Shown one piece after another: positions 46,201 through 54,291 of a stretch of DNA of 64,000 bases. Below the pieces are notes generated by a model. It had not been told where the DNA came from, searched no databases, and was given only the letters and a program-made list of their open reading frames with translations. The stretch lies in the NCBI GenBank assembly GCA_019912665.1, contig JAIOIE010000021.1, positions 62,001 to 126,000 on the forward strand, written 5' to 3'. Position 1 is the stretch's first letter. Each line of letters starts with the position of its first letter. A program made the translations under genes and the position numbers. This DNA is from Deltaproteobacteria bacterium. GTDB lineage: Bacteria; Desulfobacterota; GWC2-55-46.

Positions 46201-47522
46201 ACCCCGTCCTTCATGGCTATGTATTTCGAGTCCTGGCCGCCTATCTCGAATATGGTGTCCACCTCAGGGTCTATTGCGGCTGCCGCGGTTGCCTGGGCCG
46301 TTATCTCGTTCCTTATTATGTCCGCGCCGAGGAAGTCGCCTGAGAGATACCTTCCCGAGCCGGTCGTGCCGACCCCGACGACGTCCACGTATTCGGCACA
46401 CTCCTCGGCTACCGAGGTGATGCCCTTCTTTATCGCGTCCAGCGGCCGGCCCGCGGTCGCGAGATACCTCTTGGTTACGAGCTTTAAATCCCTGTCTATG
46501 AGGATGACGTTCGTGCTGGTCGAGCCGACGTCGATTCCGAGATAGGCGGCGACCTTCTTCCCCTTCTCAAGGGGGTAGCCCGTAGCGCTCCTCCTCTCGG
46601 AGGGGTGCCCCTCGGGCTTCGTGAGCTTCTCAAGGGACCTCTCCCTCGTCCTGCCGGATGAGAGGAAACTCTTAAGCTCCTCGACCCCCTTGAACCCGTC
46701 CAGGGCCTTCCCCATATCGAGGCAGGTGTATACGGCCCCGAGCGCTCCCATGGAGCAGAAGTGGGCTGGTATTATGTAGTCCTTGTCGTCGAGCTCGAGG
46801 ACGTCCTTGAAGGCCTTTCTGACGCCAAGGTTGGCGGCGACACCGCCCTGGAAGGCCACCGGCGTGACGAACTCCTTGCCCTTCCCTATGGTGGCCTTGA
46901 AGTTCCTGGCGACGGCGTAGCAGAGGCCTGCCACGATGTCGTAGTCGGGTGTGGCTATCTGCTGGAGGTGTATCATGTCGCTCTTGGCGAAGACCGAGCA
47001 CCTTCCCGCGACCCTCGGCGGGTTCTTGCTCTTTAATGCGAGGCTTCCGAATTCCTCTATGGTGAGCCCGAGCCTGTAGGCCTGCTGGTCGAGGAAAGAG
47101 CCCGTGCCGGCCGCGCAGACCGAGTTCATCTGAAAGTCCGCTATGCGGAGCTTCCCGTCCTCTCCCTCGGGCGCGAGAAAGATGAGCTTGGCGTCCTGGC
47201 CGCCCATCTCGATGACGGTCCTTGCCTCGGGGTGGAAGGCCTCGGTGGCCCTGGCCTGGGCTATGACCTCGTTCGTGAACCCGGCCCCTATGAGGGGGGC
47301 TATGAGCTTTCCGCCCGAGCCGGTCGTGGCCACCAGCCGTATGTGTGATTTTCCGTATTTTTCGATTAGTTCGGCAAGGATTGCGAGGGCTGTTTCGAGC
47401 GGTTCGCCTTTTGTCCTTGTATAGTGCTCTTCGAGTATGTTCCTGTTTTCATCTAGGACTACCGTGTTGGCGCTTACCGAGCCGATGTCGATGCCTACGT
47501 ATACAGACTTTGACCCAGACAA
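43293..47522 (-). CDS. Giant acyl-CoA dehydratase activase (BadF/HgdC-type) fused to dehydratase-like domains
   Basis: A 1409-residue protein. Two ASKHA ATPase domains of the BcrAD/BadFG type (about 5-265 and 330-585), each starting with a phosphate loop (GIDIGSVSANTV, GIDVGSTSTNVI) and each with a cluster cysteine pair (VCAAGTGSFL...RCSVF and VCAAGTGSFL...RCTVF). Then a DUF2229 region (about 690-900) and an HgdB-like region with GRECYPCILTTGDMV (about 1090). Archetypes use ATP to push an electron into 2-hydroxyacyl-CoA dehydratases or benzoyl-CoA reductase. The substrate of this widespread fused class is unknown. TTG start with GGAGG six bases before. Oxygen-sensitive chemistry implies anaerobic growth. 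Confidence 0.9.
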   Translation of the reverse strand: MSGSKSVYVGIDIGSVSANTVVLDENRNILEEHYTRTKGEPLETALAILAELIEKYGKSHIRLVATTGSGGKLIAPLIGAGFTNEVIAQARATEAFHPEARTVIEMGGQDAKLIFLAPEGEDGKLRIADFQMNSVCAAGTGSFLDQQAYRLGLTIEEFGSLALKSKNPPRVAGRCSVFAKSDMIHLQQIATPDYDIVAGLCYAVARNFKATIGKGKEFVTPVAFQGGVAANLGVRKAFKDVLELDDKDYIIPAHFCSMGALGAVYTCLDMGKALDGFKGVEELKSFLSSGRTRERSLEKLTKPEGHPSERRSATGYPLEKGKKVAAYLGIDVGSTSTNVILIDRDLKLVTKRYLATAGRPLDAIKKGITSVAEECAEYVDVVGVGTTGSGRYLSGDFLGADIIRNEITAQATAAAAIDPEVDTIFEIGGQDSKYIAMKDGVVVDFEMNKVCAAGTGSFLEEQAERLGISIKGEFSELALGCGAPPPMGERCTVFIESDMVHYQQRGVEKDGLVAGLSYSIVLNYLNRVVGDRRIGNRIFFQGGTAANLGVVAAFEKVTGKKITVPEHHDVTGAIGAAILASKEMAPGARTKFKGWDLSKKKFGIESFECRDCSNICEVRKVVMEGEAPLYYGGRCEKYDVKRDTKSNSHIPDLFKEREKLLYSAYAGKASGKDAPVIGIPRMLFMYEMYPFWKAFFDVLGFRIQLSSPTNREIIRNGIEQIVTETCFPIKVAHGHVNELMEKGVKRIFIPSIINLKPAKEGQLFTALCPYVQTIPYLCKSAYDFKDKGVEVLAPVFHFNAKDSDIKKEFAEFGKSLGKDRATVEKALQAAWAAQGEFKRRLLERGKEAIAALKPDDTALVIVGRAYNTMDSGINLELPQKLREMGTMAIPFDMLDVDSITDGALAEDMYWRSGQRILAGAQLIKDDPRLFSIYITNFGCGPDSMISHFYKEASAGKPFLQLEIDEHSADAGAITRCEAFLDSIRNTRGKLKIESKEKHVLKRTNIKKKIYLPNMSDGAHALAAAFEACGLEAEVMPEPDEESLKWGRRYTSGRECYPCILTTGDMVKIVRKEDFSPERSAFFMPSGNGPCRFGQYNRYHRMILDELGFKDVPVYAPDQDGNFYKELNMVGGNFPRLGWWGIASVDLLEKVLFETRPYEKNKGESERVYWECVRKVCDAIREKRFPERELKEAKAAFKRVPVHEPGSKPVIGIVGEIYVRSNRFSNENLIKKLEALGAEVRMPTIGEWIYYTNFCNKRKTWQRGQMGDYLRTIASEFFQKRDEKRMENILNGDLRSGHEVPTKNLLRNAAPYLDDSFEGEAVLSIGKTIDYIGRGAHGIVNAMPFTCMPGTVVNAILKRLRENNDNIPYLHMVYEGSEDTNSMTRMEAFVHQAREFKERRSPRAQAAGRV

Positions 47523-47913
47523 CTCACACCTCCGAGGTTTGCATGTTCAGCAGAAGAATAGTCCAGTAATCCGGTTCAGCTACGAGCCGCGGCTTGCTTG
47601 AATAAGTCTGTATTAAGTTTTGGAAAAGAAAAAAACCCGAGGAATAATGGGTTTTCATTGGGAAAACCCGATTTTTTATTATCTGCGATTTCCAAACCGA
47701 TGTCAATACGAGCTTTGCCCTGAATGGAAGTGAAGCGATGATCGGCCGCAGGACCTTTGATTGAGCGAAGGCCGGTTTCCAAGTGTTCTAATTGAAACCG
47801 GCAGGGGCGGTTCAGGCGCAAACCGGGAGAGTTTTCCTGAACTGACTGGCCAGGGCTTTTACGGCCGTGCGGCGCTGACAGATTGCTGTTTTAAGATCGG
47901 TTTCCCGGAAAAA
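47523..47913. other. Leader of the activase gene with competing hairpins
   Basis: About 390 non-coding bases. On the minus strand three segments, GGGTTTTC (47662-47669), GAAAACCC (47649-47656) and GGGTTTTTTT (47629-47638), can pair as 1:2 or as 2:3, the latter followed by U-rich sequence. This looks like an antiterminator/terminator switch, though the stems have only three GC pairs each. No leader peptide or known riboswitch recognised. Confidence 0.4.
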
Positions 47914-47940
47914 GAAAGGGCCCGGAGACCGGGCCCTTTC
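47914..47940 (-). terminator. Terminator of the cytochrome c gene
   Basis: Perfect 12-base stem GAAAGGGCCCGG/CCGGGCCCTTTC with a three-base loop, followed on the minus strand by TTTTTCC. Confidence 0.85.
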
Positions 47941-47960
47941 AAGCGTTTCTTGGGTAAATC

Positions 47961-48293
47961 TTACTTCGCGGCCAGCCCCTTCAGATGTTCCACGACGGCC
48001 TTTACCTCGTCATCGGAGAGCTTCTGCTTGGGCATGCCCATTGCGAAATTCTTGTAAGCTTTGGCAGCGCCTTCGCGACCGTTGGTGATGACGGTGGCGA
48101 TGTCCGCGTCAGCGGTGGACTTTACCCACTCGCTGCCCTTGAAGCCGGGCGCCATCGCGGTGCCCTGGCCGTCCGCGCCGTGGCAGGCCACGCACTTCGC
48201 CTTGTAGATTGCCGCGCCGTCTGCAGCGATCGCAGGCACGGTGAAAGCGGCCATGCCGAGAGCGAGCACGCCTATACCGAATAACTTACGCAT
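47961..48293 (-). CDS. Periplasmic class I cytochrome c (c553-like)
   Basis: A 110-residue monoheme cytochrome. Signal peptide with cleavage after AIAA (about residue 24), heme motif CVACH (34-38), and a methionine ligand in FAMGMP (M85 or M87). Likely carries electrons to a terminal oxidase or reductase; the neighbouring heme o synthase and oxidase-like genes are candidates. Strong Shine-Dalgarno (AAGGAGG) and a near-consensus promoter at 48329-48357 suggest high expression. Confidence 0.93.
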   Translation of the reverse strand: MRKLFGIGVLALGMAAFTVPAIAADGAAIYKAKCVACHGADGQGTAMAPGFKGSEWVKSTADADIATVITNGREGAAKAYKNFAMGMPKQKLSDDEVKAVVEHLKGLAAK

Positions 48294-48328
48294 GTTGGAT
48301 CCTCCTTGGATAAAGAATTTGGAAAAAG

Positions 48329-48357
48329 AGAATACCGTCAGAGCACTTTATTGTCAA
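48329..48357 (-). promoter_or_regulatory. Sigma-70-type promoter of the cytochrome c gene
   Basis: Minus strand TTGACA, 17-base spacer, TATTCT; leader about 30 bases. Confidence 0.7.
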
Positions 48358-48419
48358 GAACTTTGTCGGGCCGCTCGTCCGCTGAAAAACGGGGCTGCGG
48401 GCCGATTCTGGCCTGATTA

Positions 48420-49286
48420 TCACATGTTCATCACGGCCATGTCAACGACAACCGACGTAAAGAGCGCGCCCAGATAGACCATGGAGGCCCGAAAATTGCT
48501 CTTGGCGACCTCCTTGTCCGGGCTCATGAGGAGCCTGATGTTCCAGTAGATGAAATAGGCCCCGAGGACCAGGGCCGCCATGAGGTACACCGGGCCGCTG
48601 TGGCCGAGGAACCATAGGGCCAGCGAGGAAATTACAAGGAAAACCGTGTTTATCAATATGTAAACGGCCGTCCTGGAGTTTCCTACTCTCACGGGCATCA
48701 TGGGCACCCCCGCCTTTTCGTATTCCTCGCGGTGGCAGATCGCGAAGCTCCAGAAGTGGGAGGGCGTCCAGAAGAACATCACGACCGCAAGGAGCATGGG
48801 CGGCGCGCAGAACTCGGGGCTGGCCGACGCGCCGCCCGCAAGGACGGCGAAGCTCCCCGCAAGCCCGCCTATTATTATATTCAAGCTGCTCTTTCTTTTG
48901 AGCCACACCGTGTAGACCACCGCGTAGACGAACGCGCCGAGGGCAAGGTGCAGGGCGACCATGTAGTTGAGCGCGGCGAAGGAGACCGCTATTGAAAGGA
49001 GGAAGAGCCCGGCTGCGACGACGAGCACGCCCTTTGACCCCGCTACATCGCCGGAAGGGAAGGGCCTCTCCTTCGTCCTTTTCATAATGGAATCTATGTC
49101 GCTGTCGAAATAATGGTTGAAGACGCTGGCTGCGGCGGCGGCGAGCATCGTTGCGGCTACGAGGAAAAGGGCCGTGCCCAGGGTCGCGCCAGGCGATGAA
49201 GCGGCTACGAGCCCCACGATGGCGCTGAAGGTTATGAGGCTGCATATCCTGAGCTTAAAAAGCTCAAGGTACCTCCCTATTCCCAT
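48420..49286 (-). CDS. ctaB: Protoheme IX farnesyltransferase (heme o synthase)
   Basis: Transfers a farnesyl group from farnesyl diphosphate to heme b, giving heme o for oxidases. The 288-residue UbiA-family membrane protein has about nine helices and the first Asp-rich motif FNHYFDSDIDSIMKRTKERP, with a second in the loop at ICHREEYEKAGVPMMPV. ATG start with AGGAGGG-like sequence upstream. Its presence beside an oxidase subunit I-like gene indicates an o- or a-type heme in that enzyme; no heme a synthase is seen. Confidence 0.95.
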   Translation of the reverse strand: MGIGRYLELFKLRICSLITFSAIVGLVAASSPGATLGTALFLVAATMLAAAAASVFNHYFDSDIDSIMKRTKERPFPSGDVAGSKGVLVVAAGLFLLSIAVSFAALNYMVALHLALGAFVYAVVYTVWLKRKSSLNIIIGGLAGSFAVLAGGASASPEFCAPPMLLAVVMFFWTPSHFWSFAICHREEYEKAGVPMMPVRVGNSRTAVYILINTVFLVISSLALWFLGHSGPVYLMAALVLGAYFIYWNIRLLMSPDKEVAKSNFRASMVYLGALFTSVVVDMAVMNM

Positions 49287-49359
49287 ATAGAAGCCCTCCT
49301 TAATGGATAACGGCCTTGATCAAATTGAATCCATTCAGCCCATAAGCCCGGAAACCTCT

Positions 49360-50754
49360 TCAAGGCGCCGGCATAATACCGGGCGCGGGAGAACGGGCAG
49401 CTTTCCTGCCAAAAAGAGAGAAGAGCGCGTTAAGGACGAATGTGACTCCCCCGGCTATGGCGACGAGCCCTCCCAGGCCCATGATGGACATGCCGATGAG
49501 CTTCCCTATCGTATTAAGGTTCTGCTCTCCGCCATAGGTCTTCCTTGCCACCCCGTGCGAGCCGGCCAGGAAGAGCCCGAGGGCGAAGAGCACGATTCCG
49601 GCGCTGTAAAGCCAGGGCTGCGCCGTTGCCATCCTTTTGCTCCACACGGATTTTCTGAAATCCGGCAGCACCTCGTAGAAAAGGCCCATGAACGCTATTG
49701 TCACGGCCCCGATAACGCAGTGGTAATGGGCCGGGATGATGGTGTTGACTCCGTCAATGCTCAATCCTATGAACCCGCCAAGGAGGAAGATGGATATGGA
49801 AAGGACCAGGGATGAAAAGGCCGGGTCCTTCCAGGGCCTCGGGCTTGTCCTGGCGATCGCCGCTATCGAGGCCAGGATAAATACGGCTATGAGGGGGCCG
49901 ATGCCCCATCGCATGAGCCAGGTGAAGCTCTCCTTGTGGGCCTGGCTCGATATGTCATTGAGGAAGTATATGGCCGGCGCGGGCAGCACGGAGATGATGA
50001 AAAGGGCATACAGGGCCTTTGCCGTCCTCCGGCCGAGGGCTTCCTTCCCCAATACGCGCTTTACAAGAAGAAGCCAGACCGCGGACATTGCCATGGTGTT
50101 AGCGAACTGAAGTATGTGGCCGCCGCCCCAGAAGAGCCGCTCGAAATCCAGGTGCATCTTCCCTCCGGCGTGCTGGAACCAGCCGGAAAGTGCGAAGCAG
50201 GCAAAGGCTATGATTACAGCCGCTCCGGCTGCGAGCATGCCGAAGGCGAAGGTATCCGGCTTTTCCTTCCATGAAAGGACCGTAAGAAAAAAATTGAGGA
50301 GCGAAAGGAGCACCCCGGCCCCGAATGACAAAAGCCCAGCGTAAAAAACCGGCGTAAGGAGGACCGGCACATAGTTCGCGAGCTCGGCCTGTCCGAGCCC
50401 GAATACCGCGGCTATGACTACAAGGGCCATGCCGAGGGCCGAGAGCGCGAGGGAAACCCTTCCCAGGGCAGGGGAGAATATCGCGGATGGGAGCGAGTAG
50501 ACCCAGAGAAAGCCCTTGAAGGCAAGAAACCAGATGACAACCGCAAGCACAACGTGCCCGACCAGGGCCACATAGATATAATCCCTGCCGAGCGGGAGCA
50601 TCTCCTCTACGACAGGTGTCCTCGCAAGCGCCACAAGGAGCGCAAAGACTCCGGCAAACACAAGGGAAAATACCGCCAGTATGAGCCAGCCATGCGCAAG
50701 CGCGCGGTTTTCAGCTTTGATCGTCCGGGCAATGTATGGCGTCTCTTTTCTCAT
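49360..50754 (-). CDS. Divergent heme-copper oxidase subunit I-like protein
   Basis: A 464-residue membrane protein with about 12 helices. Candidate ligands: low-spin heme H67 and H345, high-spin heme H343 (in PAHYHCV), and first CuB histidine H213 in WGGGH. The canonical HH pair is replaced by QAHKES (H273 only), and the Tyr four residues after the first CuB histidine is F/Q. This places it outside the standard aa3/cbb3/NOR patterns while clearly of the COX1 superfamily. No subunit II or cytochrome c subunit gene is adjacent; ctaB is 70 bases downstream. A TTG 22 codons upstream (50820) is an alternative start. Confidence 0.7.
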   Translation of the reverse strand: MRKETPYIARTIKAENRALAHGWLILAVFSLVFAGVFALLVALARTPVVEEMLPLGRDYIYVALVGHVVLAVVIWFLAFKGFLWVYSLPSAIFSPALGRVSLALSALGMALVVIAAVFGLGQAELANYVPVLLTPVFYAGLLSFGAGVLLSLLNFFLTVLSWKEKPDTFAFGMLAAGAAVIIAFACFALSGWFQHAGGKMHLDFERLFWGGGHILQFANTMAMSAVWLLLVKRVLGKEALGRRTAKALYALFIISVLPAPAIYFLNDISSQAHKESFTWLMRWGIGPLIAVFILASIAAIARTSPRPWKDPAFSSLVLSISIFLLGGFIGLSIDGVNTIIPAHYHCVIGAVTIAFMGLFYEVLPDFRKSVWSKRMATAQPWLYSAGIVLFALGLFLAGSHGVARKTYGGEQNLNTIGKLIGMSIMGLGGLVAIAGGVTFVLNALFSLFGRKAARSPAPGIMPAP

Positions 50755-50923
50755 CTGCTTCACACGTTCCCGTGTATAAACTCCGGCTCTCAAGTCGTAA
50801 ACCCAATGGGACCAATACAAAAGTACCAGAACACGGCCCTCAATTCAAGCCGGGCAACCGGAATGGGCCGCCTGAACGAATAAAAGGGCGCCCCCCAACA
50901 TGACGGAAATCATTTATTATGGC

Positions 50924-50953
50924 TTGAAAGGTCGGTATACTCTAAGCTATAAT
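50924..50953 (+). promoter_or_regulatory. Promoter of the nfu-led gene set
   Basis: TTGAAA at 50924-50929, 18-base spacer, TATAAT at 50948-50953; leader about 30 bases. Confidence 0.65.
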
Positions 50954-50989
50954 ATATTGTTCGAATAACCACTTACGGAGGAATATATT

Positions 50990-51674
<685 letters not shown>

Positions 51675-51698
51675 ACATAAATCAGCCGGAGGGATTTG

Positions 51699-52118
51699 AT
51701 GAGCAGCGTAACAGTCTGGTTCATAAGATTCGCCATAATATATTTCCTGTTATCTATTTTACTGGGACTCCATATGAGCGCGGCAGGCCCGGTCTATCCG
51801 TGGATGCCGATACACGTCCACTTCAACCTCCTCGGCTGGATGTCCATGATGATATACGGGGTGGCCTATCACATACTGCCCCGTTTCAGCGGCCGCCCGC
51901 TTTATTCCGACCGACTGGCATATGCTCAGCTCTGGCTTGCGAACATAGGGCTCGTCGGGATGGCCGCGGGCTGGATAGTCCAGAGCGAAATCGGCGGCAA
52001 CACGGTCCTCATAACCTTCTCGCTCATCGAGGCGGTCTCGATAGTCTTTTTCGCCGTGAACATGCTCATGACGATCAAGCCGGCCCCGGCGCCGCCTCCG
52101 GCGGCCGTAAAGAAGTGA
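51699..52118 (+). CDS. Short oxidase-like membrane protein with HxH motif
   Basis: A 139-residue protein with four predicted helices. PIHVHFNLLGWMSMMIYGVAYHILPRF resembles, in two overlapping parts, the heme-ligand helix of cbb3/NOR subunit I (HxHxxxxGW, H39 and H41), plus H25 in helix 1. Proteins of this short kind are sometimes named cbb3 subunit I-like, but the length is far below 450 residues and no CuB site is present. It probably binds heme b and serves in sensing or electron transfer. GGAGGG five bases before the ATG; its stop is one base before the DUF1858 start. Confidence 0.7.
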   Translation: MSSVTVWFIRFAIIYFLLSILLGLHMSAAGPVYPWMPIHVHFNLLGWMSMMIYGVAYHILPRFSGRPLYSDRLAYAQLWLANIGLVGMAAGWIVQSEIGGNTVLITFSLIEAVSIVFFAVNMLMTIKPAPAPPPAAVKK

Positions 52119-52119
52119 A

Positions 52120-52341
52120 ATGGCAGGCCCGGTGATAACAAAGGACATGATAATCGGCGAGGTCATTGAAAAGTACCCCGGCACCGCCGAGGTCTTCAGG
52201 AAATACTTCGGCAAGGGGTGTTTCGACTGCCCGGGCTCGGGTTACGAGGACATAGACTTCGGTTCCGGGATGCACAGCGCCGATATCGACGCGCTCCTGA
52301 AGGAGCTTAACGAGGCGGCAAAAGGAAAGGGGAAAGGATAA
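52120..52341 (+). CDS. DUF1858 domain protein
   Basis: A 73-residue soluble protein of the DUF1858 type (ITKDMIIGEVIEKYPGTAEVFRKYF), with a C34xxC37 pair in GCFDCPGS. This domain also occurs at the N-terminus of hybrid proteins next to ScdA/Ric or in front of other Fe-S enzymes, and is thought to be cluster- or nitrosyl-related, without proof. It lies between the short oxidase-like gene and the ScdA_N gene in one transcription unit. Confidence 0.85.
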   Translation: MAGPVITKDMIIGEVIEKYPGTAEVFRKYFGKGCFDCPGSGYEDIDFGSGMHSADIDALLKELNEAAKGKGKG

Positions 52342-52345
52342 GGGG

Positions 52346-52537
52346 ATGAACGGGATAAATGAGAAGATGGTCGTAAACGACTGCATAAAACTATACCCGA
52401 AGACTATCGGGGTCTTCACGCGTTTCCAGATAGACTCGTGCTGCGGCGGGGCGGTCTCGATTGAAGAGGCGGCAAAAAGGGACGGCGCGCCGCTAGAAGA
52501 GCTTATGACGGCGCTTAAAGAGGCTGCCTCGGCGTAA
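52346..52537 (+). CDS. Stand-alone ScdA N-terminal (DUF542) domain protein
   Basis: A 63-residue protein matching the N-terminal domain of Ric/ScdA/YtfE, the di-iron protein that repairs nitrosatively damaged Fe-S clusters. The hallmark SCCGG is at 31-35, with another cysteine at 13. The hemerythrin-like di-iron domain that normally follows is absent, and the gene ends cleanly 22 bases before mrp, so this is a split or reduced form. RBS AAGGGG. Confidence 0.88.
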   Translation: MNGINEKMVVNDCIKLYPKTIGVFTRFQIDSCCGGAVSIEEAAKRDGAPLEELMTALKEAASA

Positions 52538-52558
52538 TCACAGGAATGGAGGTGTAAA

Positions 52559-53617
52559 TTGGCCATAAACAACATCACAGAGGCCGTTGTGCTCGACGCC
52601 CTCCGGAGCGTCATGGACCCGGAGCTCGGCAAGGACCTCGTAACCCTCAATATGATACGGGACGTGAAGGTCGAGGGCGGGAAAGTGAGCTTCACGCTCA
52701 TGCTCACGACAATGGCGTGCCCATTGAAAAAAGAGCTCGAGGCCAACTCGGTGAACGCCGTAAAGGCAATACCCGGCGTTACCGAAGTGTCGGTCACGAC
52801 CGGCGCCGAGGTGCCGAAATCGAAAGAGGTATCGGGCAAGGCGCCGATACCGGGCGTGAAGAACACTATAGCCGTGGCGAGCGGAAAGGGCGGGGTCGGG
52901 AAATCCACAGTCGCCGTAAACCTGGCCGTGGCGCTTGCGCAGTCCGGGGCGAAAGTGGGCCTCCTCGATACCGACCTCTACGGCCCGAGCCTGCCGCTCA
53001 TGATGGGCATACACGAGCCGTTGCAGGCGACTCCGGAGGAGAGGCTCGTTCCTCTTGAGAAGTACGGTATGAAACTCGTCTCAGTGGGATTCATGCTAGA
53101 CGAGGAGACGCCCCTCATATGGCGCGGGCCGCTTGTCATGCAGCTTATAAAGCAGTTCCTCGTCGGGGTCGAATGGGGAGAGCTCGATTATCTCGTAATA
53201 GACCTGCCGCCGGGCACCGGGGATACGCAGCTTACGCTCGTGCAGACCATACCCCTTACCGGCGCTGTCATAGTGACCACGCCGCAGGACGTGGCCCTTA
53301 TAGACGCGAGGCGGGCCATAAGGATGTTCAAGGAAGTGAAAGTCCCGGTCCTCGGCATAATAGAGAACATGAGCCAGTTCGTCTGCCCGCACTGCGGCGG
53401 CGCAACCGAGATATTCAGCAAGGGCGGCGGCGAGAAGACGAGCGAAAGGTATCAGGTGCCGCTCCTCGGGAAGATCCCCATAGACATAGCCATAAGGGAG
53501 GGCGGCGACACGGGCATGCCCATAACGCACGCGGACCCGAATTCTGCCCACTCCAAGGCCTTTGTAGAGATAGCACAGTCGGTCGCGGCGAAGGTGAGCG
53601 TACTGGATCTCGAGTAG
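52559..53617 (+). CDS. mrp: Mrp/NBP35 family Fe-S cluster carrier ATPase
   Basis: ApbC/Mrp proteins bind and deliver [4Fe-4S] clusters with ATP. The 352-residue protein has an N-terminal MIP18/DUF59 domain (about 8-85), the deviant Walker A GKGGVGKST (109-117), and the cluster CxxC pair C276/C279 (CPHC). TTG start with GGAGG upstream. Last gene of the nfu-led set; a strong terminator follows. Of its 23 isoleucines, 21 are coded by ATA. Confidence 0.96.
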   Translation: MAINNITEAVVLDALRSVMDPELGKDLVTLNMIRDVKVEGGKVSFTLMLTTMACPLKKELEANSVNAVKAIPGVTEVSVTTGAEVPKSKEVSGKAPIPGVKNTIAVASGKGGVGKSTVAVNLAVALAQSGAKVGLLDTDLYGPSLPLMMGIHEPLQATPEERLVPLEKYGMKLVSVGFMLDEETPLIWRGPLVMQLIKQFLVGVEWGELDYLVIDLPPGTGDTQLTLVQTIPLTGAVIVTTPQDVALIDARRAIRMFKEVKVPVLGIIENMSQFVCPHCGGATEIFSKGGGEKTSERYQVPLLGKIPIDIAIREGGDTGMPITHADPNSAHSKAFVEIAQSVAAKVSVLDLE

Positions 53618-53635
53618 CCGGACGGATATGGAAAA

Positions 53636-53678
53636 AAGAAAAACCGGGAAGGCGCGTGCCTTCCCGGTTTTTCTTTTT
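53636..53678. terminator. Strong bidirectional terminator after mrp
   Basis: Sixteen-base perfect stem GAAAAACCGGGAAGGC/GCCTTCCCGGTTTTTC with a four-base loop and a T-rich tail. Confidence 0.9.
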
Positions 53679-53831
53679 GATACATTCGCTGCAGCTCAAT
53701 CGCAGACTATCGGGCCAGCAATTCGTCCTCATACCGCTCTTCCCTGCGCATAAAGCAAGTTAAAGAGCTTAAGCCTCGAAAGCCGATTTAAAAAAAACCA
53801 TTCAGCGCATACGAGCTGCCACAAGGCACTA

Positions 53832-53865
53832 AAAAAAACGGCCGGCAGGACTGCCGGCCGTTTTT
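53832..53865. terminator. Intrinsic terminator of the lysine-rich protein gene
   Basis: Eleven-base stem ACGGCCGGCAG/CTGCCGGCCGT with a two-base loop, A8 on one side and T5 on the other. The 150 bases to its left hold no gene. Confidence 0.85.
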
Positions 53866-53877
53866 GTGGAGCCGCTC

Positions 53878-54180
53878 TTATTTCCTGAGTTTCGCCATCG
53901 CGAGCTTGTAATCCTTCTTGACCACCTTCATGAGGGCGTCCGCCCTCTTCTGGACCTTTTTCGCGAGCTTTTCGTATCCGCCCTTCTTCCAGACCTTGAG
54001 CTGCTCCGCGGCCTTGAGCTTCTTCTTCGCTATCTTCTCCGCCTTGGCGAGGTCCTTTTTGAATTTTTTCCCGATCGCGTCCATATCCTTGTCGAGCCTG
54101 CACCTGAGCTTTGACAGCTTATGATACATCTCGGAGGTGATACTGGACCTTTTAAGGACCTTCTCTATCGGGTTCTTCAT
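53878..54180 (-). CDS. Lysine-rich coiled-coil protein, unknown
   Basis: A 100-residue, strongly basic protein, about 29 lysines, with long amphipathic helices (residues 15-100) and almost no hydrophobic core. It has no signal peptide, so it is probably cytosolic and may bind nucleic acid or polyphosphate; this is inference from charge only, as no histone H1-like AAKK repeats are present. ATG preceded by AGGAGG. Single gene with its own terminator. Confidence 0.65.
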   Translation of the reverse strand: MKNPIEKVLKRSSITSEMYHKLSKLRCRLDKDMDAIGKKFKKDLAKAEKIAKKKLKAAEQLKVWKKGGYEKLAKKVQKRADALMKVVKKDYKLAMAKLRK

Positions 54181-54291
54181 GCGTCCTCCTTCAACCTATT
54201 TTGGATAAATTAACCTTTAGAGGGGGAAAATTCAACCCTAAAGAGATTGGAGGGGGATATGGGCTTCTGAAACCTGCCGTCGGGGACTGGC

